From Caulobacteraceae bacterium (GTDB lineage: Bacteria > Pseudomonadota > Alphaproteobacteria > Caulobacterales > Caulobacteraceae): a stretch of DNA of 59,828 nucleotides. Each line of letters opens with the position of its first letter. Position 1 is the first letter of the stretch. The position numbers and the translations under genes are program-made. The notes under the pieces were generated by a model. The model saw nothing but the letters and a program-made list of their open reading frames with translations, was not told the DNA's origin and made no database searches. This document shows positions 25,499-33,050 of the stretch, one piece after another. The DNA lies in NCBI GenBank assembly GCA_003164925.1, contig PLRV01000074.1:1945-61772 (forward strand), given 5' to 3'.

Positions 25499-25599
25499 AG
25501 CCGGATGACTTCTCTCGAAGTCTGAATCCGGCTCTACATATTCGAACCTAGAGCACGATTCAGCGTTTAGGCGATTCCGCCTAAACCCATCGTGCTCTA
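25496..25599 (+). repeat. GANTC intergenic repeat, copy D (most complete)
   Basis: The cleanest copy. Module 1 (25496-25538) pairs AGAGCCGGAT with ATCCGGCTCT around an inner ACTTCTCTCGAAGT. Module 2 (25549-25599) pairs TAGAGCACGAT with ATCGTGCTCTA around the perfect inner stem GTTTAGGCG-attc-CGCCTAAAC. Three GANTC sites (GAATC, GATTC, GATTC) sit in or next to the stems. Both ends read TAG/CTA. Confidence 0.9.
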
Positions 25600-25733
25600 G
25601 CGTGCTGGATCTGACGGTAGGTTTTCTCCGCTCGCAGCCTTGGCGGGTGCAACGGCGTCCGGTCTCCAGCCCGTTTGCCGCTTCAATCGTGCGCCGCCCC
25701 AAGCCCTTAGGCCATCCTATCGCTTGGTTTGGC

Positions 25734-26948
25734 CTATCGTGATTGAGGGTGCGGCCGATCAATTTCACGATCGCCCAAGGCGATCGCGTGACGCGCCAGC
25801 ATTCGTTCTTCGTCCGTGGGAATGACCCAGACCGAGACTGAGCTATCCGCCCGACTGATCTTCAGCTCGCCCCGCTGATTGGCGTCCGGATCGATGCGCA
25901 CGCCCAGCCAGGCCAGACGATCGCAGGTCCGGCGCCGGATCGCGGGCGCGTGTTCGCCGATGCCGGCGGTGAAGACCAGGGCATCCAGTCCCTGAAGCGA
26001 GGCCGCCAACCCGCCAAGTTCGCGCAACAGGCGAAATATGAACAGGTCCACCGCCGCCTTAGCCATCGGCGCGGGGCTGTCCAGCAGGAATCGCATGTCT
26101 CCGCTCAGGCAGGAGACGCCGAGCAGGCCGCTGCGATGGTAGAGCAGATCTTCCAGCGCCTTGCCGTCCAGATGCGCCTCCTGCAGCATGTAGAGCAGGA
26201 CGCCGGGATCGAGCGTCCCGCACCGGGAGCCCATCACCAACCCATCCAGAGCGCTGAAGCCCATGGTGGTGTCCACGCTGCGCCCGGCGTGGGCGGCGCA
26301 GAGGCTGGCGCCGCTGCCCAGGTGGGCCATGATCACCCGCCCGCGAGCGGCCAACGGATCGAGCTCGGCCAGGCGGCCGATGATGTACTCATAGGACAGG
26401 CCGTGGAAGCCATAGCGCCTAACGCCTTGGGCTTCCCATTCCGGCGGCAGAGCAAACCGGGTGGCCTCGGCGGGCATGGTGCGGTGGAAGGCCGTGTCGA
26501 AACAGGCGATCTGCCGCGCATCGGGCCGGAGCGACAGGCAGGCTCGCACCGCCGCCAGGTTGTGGGGCTGGTGCAACGGCGCCAGCGGACAGAGCTGGTC
26601 CAGCGCCTTGAGCACCGATGGGCTGATGTCCACCGGATCGGCGAAGTTCGGTCCCCCGTGGGTGATGCGGTGGGCGAAGGCGACGATGCGATCGCCGCCC
26701 AGGCGGTCTTGGGCGCAGGCCAGCAGCGTATCCAGAAAGGCCTCATGGCTGAGGTCGGCGCCGTCCGGCCAGTCACGATGAAGCACTCGTCCGCCCTGCG
26801 CGTCCGAAATATTCAGCCAGGGCAGAGCACTGCCAATACCGCTGATCTCGCCACGGAAAACCTCGACCGGCTCCGGCCGAGCGATCTCGAACAGGGCGAA
26901 TTTGATGCTCGATGACCCGGCGTTCAGGGTCAGCACCGCATCGGCCAT
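25734..26948 (-). CDS. ackA: Acetate kinase
   Basis: 404 residues. It interconverts acetyl phosphate + ADP with acetate + ATP. It opens LTLNAGSSSIKFALFE (phosphate loop), contains HRITHGGP, FDTAFH, the YGFHGLSYEYI signature and the GIGEHAPAIR motif. It directly follows pta with one base between stop and start, forming the acetate overflow/acetyl-phosphate pathway. A FixK-like regulator upstream suggests a role under low oxygen. Confidence 0.96.
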   Translation of the reverse strand: MADAVLTLNAGSSSIKFALFEIARPEPVEVFRGEISGIGSALPWLNISDAQGGRVLHRDWPDGADLSHEAFLDTLLACAQDRLGGDRIVAFAHRITHGGPNFADPVDISPSVLKALDQLCPLAPLHQPHNLAAVRACLSLRPDARQIACFDTAFHRTMPAEATRFALPPEWEAQGVRRYGFHGLSYEYIIGRLAELDPLAARGRVIMAHLGSGASLCAAHAGRSVDTTMGFSALDGLVMGSRCGTLDPGVLLYMLQEAHLDGKALEDLLYHRSGLLGVSCLSGDMRFLLDSPAPMAKAAVDLFIFRLLRELGGLAASLQGLDALVFTAGIGEHAPAIRRRTCDRLAWLGVRIDPDANQRGELKISRADSSVSVWVIPTDEERMLARHAIALGDREIDRPHPQSR

Positions 26949-26949
26949 G

Positions 26950-27966
26950 TCAGCCCCCGACCAGGGCTTGCGGCAGCTTGGCCATCTGGGCGGCCGCGAC
27001 CAGCACAGCCATGGCGCAGGATGAAATGCGGGTGCGCTCGCTGTCTGCGCGGCTGGTCAGGATGATCGGCGCGCACGCGCCCAGCACCACGCCCGCGGCG
27101 TGGGCGCCGGCCAGGAAGGTGAGTTGCTTGGCGAGGATGTTCCCAGCCACCAGATCGGGCGCGACCAGTATGTCGGCGTAGCCCGCGACCTGGGAGACAA
27201 TGCCTTTTTCCGCCGCCGCTTCGGGGCTGATCGCAATATCGATCGCCAACGGACCATCCAGTAAACCGCCCACGATCTGGTTCCGGTCGGCCATCTTGCA
27301 CAGGCCCGCCGCGTCCAGCGTCGAGGGGATGCGTGGATTGACAGTTTCAATGGCGGAGAGGATGGCGACCTTCGGGCGCGCGATGCCAAGCACGTGCGCC
27401 AGATCGATGGCGTTCTGCACAATGTCGCGCTTCTCCTCCAAGCTCGGCATGATGTTCACGGCGCCGTCGGTGATCAGCAGGGGACGCGGATAGGTCGGTA
27501 CGTCCATCAGATAGACATGGCTGATCAGACGGCCGGTGCGCAAGCCGGTGTCGGGGACCAACACCTCGTGCATCAGTTCGTCCGTATGCAGCGAGCCCTT
27601 CATGAGCAAGCAGGCTTCGCCCGAACGCACCAGCCCCACAGCCAGCGCCGCGGCGGCGTGGCTATGCGGCGCCGGCGCCAGGCGGAACGGGGAGATATCG
27701 ACCTTTGCGGCCTCCGCCGCCGCGCGGATCTTATGTTCCGGACCCACCAAAATGGGTGTGATCAAGCCGGCCGCTGCGGCCTCGACGGCGGCGAGGATCG
27801 AGACCTCGTCGCAGGGATGGGCGATGGCCGTGGGCGCTGGCGGCAAGCCGGCGCAGCGCGCCAGCAGGGCGCTACACAGCCCGCCGTCGGCGACGCGGGC
27901 CTTTTCGGCGGAACCCGTCACGTCGACCGTAGCGACGGTTGGTTCGTGGCGAGTTACGGCCTTCAC
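26950..27966 (-). CDS. pta: Phosphate acetyl/butyryltransferase
   Basis: 338 residues, the short PTA/PTB type without an N-terminal domain. It converts acetyl-CoA to acetyl phosphate for AckA. Family features: the ILVGPEHKIRAAA region, LMKGSLHTDELMHEV, LLITDGAVNIMP and the C-terminal APDLVAGNILAKQL with ACAPIILTSRAD. Whether acetyl- or butyryl-CoA is preferred cannot be told. The start is GTG 27966, overlapping the stop of a 29-codon microgene (GTGA). Confidence 0.9.
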   Translation of the reverse strand: MKAVTRHEPTVATVDVTGSAEKARVADGGLCSALLARCAGLPPAPTAIAHPCDEVSILAAVEAAAAGLITPILVGPEHKIRAAAEAAKVDISPFRLAPAPHSHAAAALAVGLVRSGEACLLMKGSLHTDELMHEVLVPDTGLRTGRLISHVYLMDVPTYPRPLLITDGAVNIMPSLEEKRDIVQNAIDLAHVLGIARPKVAILSAIETVNPRIPSTLDAAGLCKMADRNQIVGGLLDGPLAIDIAISPEAAAEKGIVSQVAGYADILVAPDLVAGNILAKQLTFLAGAHAAGVVLGACAPIILTSRADSERTRISSCAMAVLVAAAQMAKLPQALVGG

Positions 27967-28052
27967 TTACGCCAGGTCTGGAACTGAGCGTAGGCGACGA
28001 TCGCCATGAAGACGGCGAAGCCGAACAGGACGAGGTAGAGAAATGGGGTCAA
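27963..28052 (-). CDS. Putative membrane microprotein coupled to pta
   Basis: 29 residues from TTG 28052, preceded by GGAG seven bases upstream and ending in a TGA that overlaps the pta GTG. The peptide is one hydrophobic helix (LTPFLYLVLFGFAVFMAIVA) followed by a polar, basic tail YAQFQTWRK, a classical single-pass microprotein design. No family is recognised. It lies between the FixK-like gene and pta on the same strand, so it should be transcribed with them. Not conserved in any way I can test here. Confidence 0.5.
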   Translation of the reverse strand: MTPFLYLVLFGFAVFMAIVAYAQFQTWRK

Positions 28053-28126
28053 GATGAGGCTCCAGTCATGGGCCGGCGCGCAAGGCTCGGCCGTTTGAAC
28101 GGGAAAAGCGCGGCGAACAGCGGCGC

Positions 28127-28780
28127 CTATTCGATCATGTCGGCCAGGGCGGCCCGATTGCGCAGGACGATCCGGCGCGTGGTCGGGATCGAGATCATGC
28201 CGTCGGTCTGAAGCTGGGTAAGCGTGCGGGAAACCGTCTCGATGGTCAGGCCCAGATAGTCCGCCATGTCCTGGCGCGACATCGGCACGTCCAGCACGCT
28301 GGGACTGCCGGAACGCTCGGCCAGGTCAAGCAGCAGGCTCACGACACGCTCGCTGGCGCTCTTGCGGCCGAGCAGAACCACGTGATCCTGTCTCCGCTGC
28401 GAGCCCTCCATGGTCAGCTTGAGCAATTGTCGCGCCACGTCGCCGCGCTGGTCGGCCATGTCGGTGAACGTGGCCCGCCTTGCCACCAGCACGGTGGAAT
28501 TGCCGATGGCTTCGGCGGTGGTCCGATGCGCCGATCCAACCTCCATGCCGAAATAGCCGCCGGCGAAGTGGAACTCATCGATCTGGCGGCGGCCATCGCG
28601 CAGGATGCGGTAGGTGCGCACCGCTCCGGACAGGACCTGATAAACATATTCAGCCGGTTCGCCCTCGCCGAAGATTTCCTCTTCGCGGGCGTAGCGGATT
28701 TTCACGCCGCTGGCGCCGCCTTCTGGGTTTCCGAAGAGCGCAGGGGCATGGACTTCCGTGAAAGGGGCGTCGAACGGCAT
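28127..28780 (-). CDS. Crp/Fnr family regulator, FixK-like
   Basis: 217 residues. A cyclic-nucleotide-binding fold (about 25-140) precedes an HTH whose recognition helix, LTIETVSRTL, carries the E-x-x-SR pattern of FNR/FixK proteins. No cysteines are present, so it cannot bind an FNR-type iron-sulfur cluster and is more like FixK. It heads a leftward run with the microgene, pta and ackA, and is divergent from a receiver-domain gene. No TTGAT-N4-ATCAA box was found. Confidence 0.85.
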   Translation of the reverse strand: MPFDAPFTEVHAPALFGNPEGGASGVKIRYAREEEIFGEGEPAEYVYQVLSGAVRTYRILRDGRRQIDEFHFAGGYFGMEVGSAHRTTAEAIGNSTVLVARRATFTDMADQRGDVARQLLKLTMEGSQRRQDHVVLLGRKSASERVVSLLLDLAERSGSPSVLDVPMSRQDMADYLGLTIETVSRTLTQLQTDGMISIPTTRRIVLRNRAALADMIE

Positions 28781-28944
28781 GGCGGGCTCCTTTGAAAATC
28801 AGGAGTCCTGGGTAATGAATCCCCGCGCCCCCGAAAATTCAGGGCGGGCGCCTAAGGAAGACTACGTAGTTCGGCTGAACGACCTTCGTGGGCGGCTTGC
28901 GGTGGATCAAGGCGACGCAGCCTGGGCTGCTCTAATTAGAATTG

Positions 28945-29358
28945 ATGAGCAATCAAATTCCCGGCCATTTGGGATCCGTCGGCGGAGGATCTTCTCCCTC
29001 GGTGGTGATCGTCGAGGACGATCCCGCCCTGCTCAGCGCCCTCAAGTTTTCGCTGGAGGCCGAAGGTTACGAAGTTCATGCCTTTTCGGATCAAACCGAC
29101 CTATTTAACCGACGCGCCGTTTGCCTGGGCGCATCCTGCCTGATCATCGATTACCGCCTTGCCCCTCTGAACGGATTGCAACTTTACGCCTTGATGGAAG
29201 GCGGATGGGGCGTCGGGGCGCCGGCTGTTCTGGTGACGAGCGACCCCGACGAGGGGTGCCGTCGGGACGCCGCTCGGCTGGGCGTGAAGATTGTGGAAAA
29301 GCCGCTGCTGACCGACGATCTCAGCCGCCAGGTCGCCGATCTCGTGGCGGCCCGCTAA
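28945..29358 (+). CDS. Stand-alone receiver domain with three cysteines, FixT-like candidate
   Basis: 137 residues from ATG 28945 (a TTG lies directly upstream). A single receiver domain: Asp25/Asp26, phospho-acceptor Asp69 (LIIDYRLAPLNG), Thr98 and Lys119 in VEKP; no output domain. The sequence is closest in style to FixJ receivers. Cys60, Cys65 and Cys105 are unusual in a receiver. Caulobacter FixT is a single-domain, iron-sulfur-binding receiver that inhibits FixL; position next to a FixK-like gene suggests a similar role, which is inference. Confidence 0.75.
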   Translation: MSNQIPGHLGSVGGGSSPSVVIVEDDPALLSALKFSLEAEGYEVHAFSDQTDLFNRRAVCLGASCLIIDYRLAPLNGLQLYALMEGGWGVGAPAVLVTSDPDEGCRRDAARLGVKIVEKPLLTDDLSRQVADLVAAR

Positions 29359-29686
29359 GCAACATCGGCTTCGACCGCCAGAACCATGCGGACAAGGCTA
29401 GCCCGATTGTCCGCCTGCATCTTGATCATCAGCGTGGCGCGGCCTTCAAACGCCGTGCAAGCAGGCGCTATATGAAAGCTCTGGGCTTTTGGGGTCGGGC
29501 GTGGCTTAATTATCAAACGCGTCCGGGTTCGATGGGGAAGCTCGCTTCCCGGGCGGCCTGTGCGATAAAAACCGTTCCAAGCAGCGGGTATAGCTTGGCG
29601 CGGAAATACAAGGGGGGAATGCGCGTTCCCGTATCGCGCAGTCAACGCCCTGGCTCCGGCCGGGCGAACGCGGGGTGTCGGAAGAC
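29359..29686. other. 328-bp stretch without a convincing gene
   Basis: Short frames exist on both strands but none shows a start site plus coherent domain. Two small perfect hairpins are visible: GGGAAGC-tc-GCTTCCC at 29535-29550 and GGGAA...TTCCC near 29617. The minus strand next to 29355 encodes a short plausible fragment (MIKMQADNRASLVRMVLAVE...) that could be a gene remnant. No promoter could be assigned. Confidence 0.5.
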
Positions 29687-29806
29687 ATGATCTCCGAAGA
29701 AGAAGCAAAGCGCCGAGGCCTGAACACCGCCCGAGGCATCGTCATTGCCCTGATCGCGGCGGCCTTGTTCTGGCTGGCGGTGATCGTGCTGGCCTGGCGA
29801 AAATAG
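29687..29806 (+). CDS. Small single-pass membrane protein
   Basis: 39 residues from ATG 29687: a charged N-terminus (MISEEEAKRRGLNTARG), one hydrophobic helix (IVIALIAAALFWLAVIVLAW) and a final RK. The GGAAG ribosome-like sequence lies three bases before the ATG, closer than ideal. The composition is that of a genuine membrane microprotein; no family recognised. The convergent lipocalin gene ends 82 bases away. Confidence 0.55.
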   Translation: MISEEEAKRRGLNTARGIVIALIAAALFWLAVIVLAWRK

Positions 29807-29888
29807 CCCCTGTTCGCCTACGCCCACGCCTTGGCATTTCCCAGGCGAATTTGGCCGCAGGGGTCGGCGGACGGGCCTTGCGGCCGCT

Positions 29889-30464
29889 TTAGCGTCCTTC
29901 CGGGCCTGTGGCTTCCGCGAGAACGACCGGGAACACCACGCGGCTGGCGTCATAGCCCAGGGCGGCGATCTTTTGCACGAACTGTTCGCGCTGGGCCTGG
30001 GGCACAACAGGCTGGCGGGTGAGGACCCATACGAAGCGCTTACCGCCCGACATGCCCAGCACCACCCAACTGTTGTCGGGCGCAAAATCGAGCACCCAAT
30101 AGTCGCGGCGGATCAGTCCGCCGAAATAGTTCATGCGCCATTTGGTGTTGGCGCCGGGGTCCAGGGGATCGGCGACGGCGTGGATCACCCGGCCTGGCGG
30201 CCCGCCGACGCTTTTCATGCAGGTTTGGGTGACCTTGAACTTGCCGCCCGGCTGGGGCTCCCAGTCGGCCATGGCCACGGGGCAATCGCGCTCGGCCATG
30301 TTGGGCACGCGCGCGACCTCGAACCAGCGGCCGGCCAGGCGTTGCATGTCCACCGGCTTGGCGGGCTGGGGCATGGCCGGCTCGGCCAGGGCCGTGGCTG
30401 CGGCTATCAGACTCACGGCCCCGGCGACGCAGCCGATCCGTATCGGTTGGCTAAGCTTGAACAA
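29889..30464 (-). CDS. Lipocalin family protein
   Basis: 191 residues. Signal peptide (about 1-27; CVAGAVSLIAAATALAE) suggests export; there is no lipobox cysteine at the cleavage site, unlike E. coli Blc. The lipocalin GxW signature is AGRWFEVARVPNM, followed by the strand pattern (GGKFKVTQTC; WRMNYFGGLIRRDYWVLDF; SWVVLGMSGGKRFVWVLTR). Such proteins bind lipids in the envelope. Single-gene unit. Confidence 0.9.
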   Translation of the reverse strand: MFKLSQPIRIGCVAGAVSLIAAATALAEPAMPQPAKPVDMQRLAGRWFEVARVPNMAERDCPVAMADWEPQPGGKFKVTQTCMKSVGGPPGRVIHAVADPLDPGANTKWRMNYFGGLIRRDYWVLDFAPDNSWVVLGMSGGKRFVWVLTRQPVVPQAQREQFVQKIAALGYDASRVVFPVVLAEATGPEGR

Positions 30465-30627
30465 AACGTCCTCACTTCGATCATCGGACGGACGAAAGGC
30501 CCCATGTTACACACACTTGCGGCGGAATTGAGAAGAGGGATTCGGCTGGCGAAGACGTGATGCCCTCAGGCGGGCGCGCCCGCTCATCCATTAAACCTGA
30601 GCCGTGGGGCCTCGGCTTTTCCGGGTC

Positions 30628-31248
30628 CTACCCTTGGGGAATGACCAGGCGGTAGTCTTCCATCCCGCCCAAAGTGGCGTCCAGGTCGGTGACCAAGCCG
30701 TTGGACAGGGAATAGACCCAGCCATGCACCTGCAAGGGCTGACCGCGCGACCAGGCGTCCTGCACGATCACATCGGAGGCCACATTGCGCACCTGGCGGA
30801 TCACGTTCAGTTCGCACAAACGGTTGTGCCGTCCCTTGTCGTCCAACGCCTCCAACTCGCGGCAGTGTTCGCTGGCCACCTCGCGGATCGGATGCAGCCA
30901 GTGATCGATCAGCCCGTGGCGATGCCCGTCCACGGCCGTGGCGACGCCGCCGCAACCGTAGTGTCCCACGACCAGAATATGGCGCACCCGAAGCACCTCC
31001 ACCGCGTATTGCAACACCGACAGGTAGTTGGCGTCCTGCGGCGGGGCCAGGTTGGCCACATTGCGGTGGACGAACAGCTCGCCGGGATCGAGTCCGACGA
31101 TCTCATTGGCGGGCACCCGGCTGTCCGAGCAGCCGATCCACAGGTACTGGGGCGCCTGCTGGCCTTCCAGCCGCTTGAAGAACGCGGGGTCGCTGCGGGT
31201 CTTGCGCTGAGACCAGGCGCGGTTGTTCTCCAACAGATGCTCGAGCAT
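30628..31248 (-). CDS. Beta-class carbonic anhydrase
   Basis: 206 residues. Zinc ligands Cys40, His96 and Cys99 and the Asp42-x-Arg44 dyad (GCSDSRVPAN; GHYGCGG) are all present. It hydrates CO2 to bicarbonate in the cytoplasm. The FVHRNVANL segment and length are typical of the Can type. It lies alone, divergent from the DUF883-like gene. Confidence 0.95.
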   Translation of the reverse strand: MLEHLLENNRAWSQRKTRSDPAFFKRLEGQQAPQYLWIGCSDSRVPANEIVGLDPGELFVHRNVANLAPPQDANYLSVLQYAVEVLRVRHILVVGHYGCGGVATAVDGHRHGLIDHWLHPIREVASEHCRELEALDDKGRHNRLCELNVIRQVRNVASDVIVQDAWSRGQPLQVHGWVYSLSNGLVTDLDATLGGMEDYRLVIPQG

Positions 31249-31329
31249 GGTTCGTCGGTAGAAAAAAAAACGGCCGGATGCAAGCGGCGCGGGCGACCGG
31301 GAGCGCGCCGACCGCGTTTCATCAGCGAT

Positions 31330-31354
31330 CGAACCTCAGAATGGACTTGGCGTT
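31330..31354 (+). promoter_or_regulatory. Near-consensus EcfG promoter
   Basis: CGAAC (31330-31334), 16 bases, then CGTT (31351-31354): eight of nine positions match the EcfG consensus GGAAC-N16-CGTT. It lies 49 bases upstream of the DUF883-like start, the right distance. DUF883-like and small envelope proteins are common members of the general stress regulon. Confidence 0.45.
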
Positions 31355-31403
31355 TACCGGCCGCCGGGGATAATGCCCGTCCGACCGCCGCCCGGAGGAC
31401 TCC

Positions 31404-31694
31404 ATGCCCGCCAAATCATCCCGCCCCTCCCTTGAAGACGCGCACAAGGCCACGGTCGAGGCCGCCGCCGAAACAGGCCGCGCCCTGAGCGAGTTGGCCC
31501 GCCACGCCGGATCGGCGGTGCAGGAGCGCCTCGACGACGTGGGCGTGAACCCACGCGACTACGCCGACTATGCCGGCGACAAACTGGATACCGCCCAGCA
31601 GTTTGTGACGGCCAAGATCAAGGAACAGCCGGTCAAGGCGACGCTCACCGCCTTGGGCGTGGGCTTCGTCCTCGGCTTCCTGTTGGCCCGGTAG
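31404..31694 (+). CDS. DUF883/ElaB-YqjD-like protein
   Basis: 96 residues. An amphipathic N-terminal helix rich in Ala/Glu/Arg, the central GDKLDTAQQFVTAKIKEQPVKATLTA segment, and a C-terminal Gly-zipper membrane anchor (GVGFVLGFLLAR) match the ElaB/YqjD/DUF883 group, whose E. coli members tether ribosomes to the inner membrane in stationary phase. A near-consensus EcfG promoter lies upstream. The next membrane gene starts seven bases downstream. Confidence 0.8.
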   Translation: MPAKSSRPSLEDAHKATVEAAAETGRALSELARHAGSAVQERLDDVGVNPRDYADYAGDKLDTAQQFVTAKIKEQPVKATLTALGVGFVLGFLLAR

Positions 31695-31700
31695 AGCGCC

Positions 31701-32108
31701 TTGATCGTCCGAAAAATCATCCTGGCCCTGATCGCCGCCGCCGCCATCCTGGCGGCCTCCGCCGTAGCGGTCGTGGCCGCCGCCTTCGCCATTTACGCCT
31801 TCGCGCGCAGCTATCTGGGTCCGGCAGGCGCGGCGGCGGCGGTATGCGGGGCCGCCGCCCTGCTGATCGCCCTGATCGCGCTGGTCGTGGGCCTGGAAGC
31901 CGCCCGTATGACCAAGGCCTACAAGCGGGCCAACGCGCCTGGCGCCCCCAGCTTGATCGATCATCTGATCGCGTTGGCGCGCGAGCGGCCCATCGTCTCC
32001 GGCGGCGCGGTCCTGGCCGCGGCGGCCATGGCCGTGCGCAATCCGGCGGTGCTGGCGGGTGTTTTCAAGATGCTGCTCAATCAGAAACGGACTTCCAAGC
32101 CCAAGTGA
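31701..32108 (+). CDS. Phage holin/Actinobacteriophage-holin-like membrane protein
   Basis: 135 residues from TTG 31701. Two long Ala-rich membrane segments (about 6-32 and 41-66), a short polar linker, then a hydrophobic C-terminal region (GGAVLAAAAMAVRNPAVLAGVF). It resembles the small membrane proteins that follow DUF883 genes in many proteobacteria and are labelled holin superfamily; true holin function is unlikely here because no lysis genes are near. Same operon as the previous gene. Confidence 0.6.
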   Translation: MIVRKIILALIAAAAILAASAVAVVAAAFAIYAFARSYLGPAGAAAAVCGAAALLIALIALVVGLEAARMTKAYKRANAPGAPSLIDHLIALARERPIVSGGAVLAAAAMAVRNPAVLAGVFKMLLNQKRTSKPK

Positions 32109-32174
32109 CGGTGCTGGAGACTTGACGGGCAGGCGCCGGCGGACGTTCAGTCTGACGGACCGAAGGAGCACGTC

Positions 32175-32441
32175 ATGACTTTAAAGCGTGTGCTTGTCGT
32201 AAGCCTGCCGTTGTTGGCGCTCGCCGCCTGCGCGCCTCGCGGGTATTTCTATGAACCGCCGCCTGTCGGCCTCGGCCCCATCGCAGGAGGCGTTGTGGGA
32301 CAGACGATCGCCCACGGATCCCCCGCGTTGGGCCCGAACGGCTCCCGCAGGCAGTTCTTCGATGATAGGGCGGGCCGCTACTACTATTTTGACGACCGGG
32401 CCGGCGCCTACTTCTGGGAAGACGGCGCGCCCCGTTCATGA
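32175..32441 (+). CDS. Small putative lipoprotein
   Basis: 88 residues with a signal sequence ending in a lipobox (LAAC, cysteine near residue 19), so it should be lipidated. The mature part has repeated FDDRAGRYYYFDDRAGAYFWE, an aromatic-acidic tandem (two DDRAG units) of unknown role. AAGGAGC precedes the ATG. It could be part of the stress-envelope gene run above. Confidence 0.7.
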   Translation: MTLKRVLVVSLPLLALAACAPRGYFYEPPPVGLGPIAGGVVGQTIAHGSPALGPNGSRRQFFDDRAGRYYYFDDRAGAYFWEDGAPRS

Positions 32442-32454
32442 CGCGGACTCCAGT

Positions 32455-32499
32455 GCGCGTTCCGAAAAGTGGGAACCGGATTTCGGATAAAACGCGCGC
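32455..32499. repeat. Palindromic alphaproteobacterial-type repeat
   Basis: GCGCGTTCCGAAAAGTGGGA begins a hairpin with outer arms GCGCGTT/AACGCGC and inner TCCGAAA/TTTCGGA. Similar sequences (ccgaaaagtgggaaccggtttt...) are scattered in alphaproteobacterial genomes. The 298-bp gap 32442-32739 holds this element and copy E of the GANTC repeat but no gene I can support. Confidence 0.65.
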
Positions 32500-32679
32500 T
32501 AAAACGAAAATCTGGAGCGGGGGTGCGGAGGCGGCAGGCCGGACTAGCCGGCCGAGCGTCGGGGGGGGCGTCGCCGCCTCCGCATACTGGAAACGCGACC
32601 TGCTCGATTCGGTTCCGAACGAACTTCGCGTGATGTGAGCCGCTTTTAGGGCTTATGGCCTCACGAGAAAAATGGGCCT

Positions 32680-32742
32680 GAATCGTGTTCCAAATTCATA
32701 GGGTGGAAGCCTCGCTCGGGCTTCGAAAGTGACCGCGCTCTA
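32680..32742 (-). repeat. GANTC intergenic repeat, copy E (eroded)
   Basis: GAATCGTGTTCcaaATTCATA, then a degenerate GAAGCCTCGCTCGGGCTTC stem, ending GCGCTCTA. The last three bases (32740-32742) are the stop codon of the adjacent minus-strand gene. Confidence 0.6.
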
Positions 32743-33048
32743 GTTGGCCGGCGGCAGCGATTCCAGCTCCGCGCGGCTCAACACCGTGGCGTAGCCGTCC
32801 CCGGCGGGGGTCAGGGCCGATACCGGCAAGGCGTGCAACACCCGCGTCACCCGCGCCAGCACCTGCAAGGCCCGGCCGTCCGGGCCGTAAATGACCTTTT
32901 CGATTTCGCCCACCGGGACACCGCGGCCGTCCTTGAGCTTTTGGCCAGGCACAGGCTGCGTCCTCGACGCCGCCGACGGCTGGGCCGGGGCGGGCCCGGC
33001 GGCCGACAGGGCCAGCAGGAGCACGATCATCCAGAGCCGGCCGAGCAC
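32740..33048 (-). CDS. Exported PRC-barrel-like protein
   Basis: 102 residues with a signal peptide (MLGRLWMIVLLLALSAAGPAPAQ). The mature domain has the pattern of a PRC-barrel: GQKLKDGRGVPVGEIEKVIYGPDGRALQVL, then LPVSALTPAGDGYATVLSRAELESLP. Function unknown; periplasmic. It starts 2 bases after the phyR stop and so probably belongs to the same transcript, placing it in the general stress response. Confidence 0.65.
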   Translation of the reverse strand: MLGRLWMIVLLLALSAAGPAPAQPSAASRTQPVPGQKLKDGRGVPVGEIEKVIYGPDGRALQVLARVTRVLHALPVSALTPAGDGYATVLSRAELESLPPAN

Positions 33049-33050
33049 GG

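Noticed and set aside
28942-28956. TTGAT...ATCAA resembling an FNR/FixK box
   Set aside because: The spacer is five bases, not four, and the match includes the start codon and first codons of the receiver gene, so it is probably chance.
29355-29708. 117-codon minus-strand frame next to the receiver gene
   Set aside because: Only the last 22-30 residues look protein-like; the rest spans hairpins and has no start signal, so at most it is a remnant.
31701-32108. Reading the small membrane protein as a true phage holin
   Set aside because: There are no endolysin or phage genes nearby and the DUF883-like partner suggests an envelope stress role.
32471-32496. GGAAC-N16-CGCG resembling an EcfG promoter
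   Set aside because: The -10 element does not match, and the sequence is part of a palindromic repeat.
32592-32616. Exact GGAAC-N16-CGTT on the minus strand
   Set aside because: It points away from any minus-strand gene and towards the antisense of the lipoprotein gene; about one chance match is expected in this window.
32438-32638. 66-codon open frame after the lipoprotein
   Set aside because: It crosses the alphaproteobacterial palindrome at 32455-32499 and has no coherent protein features.
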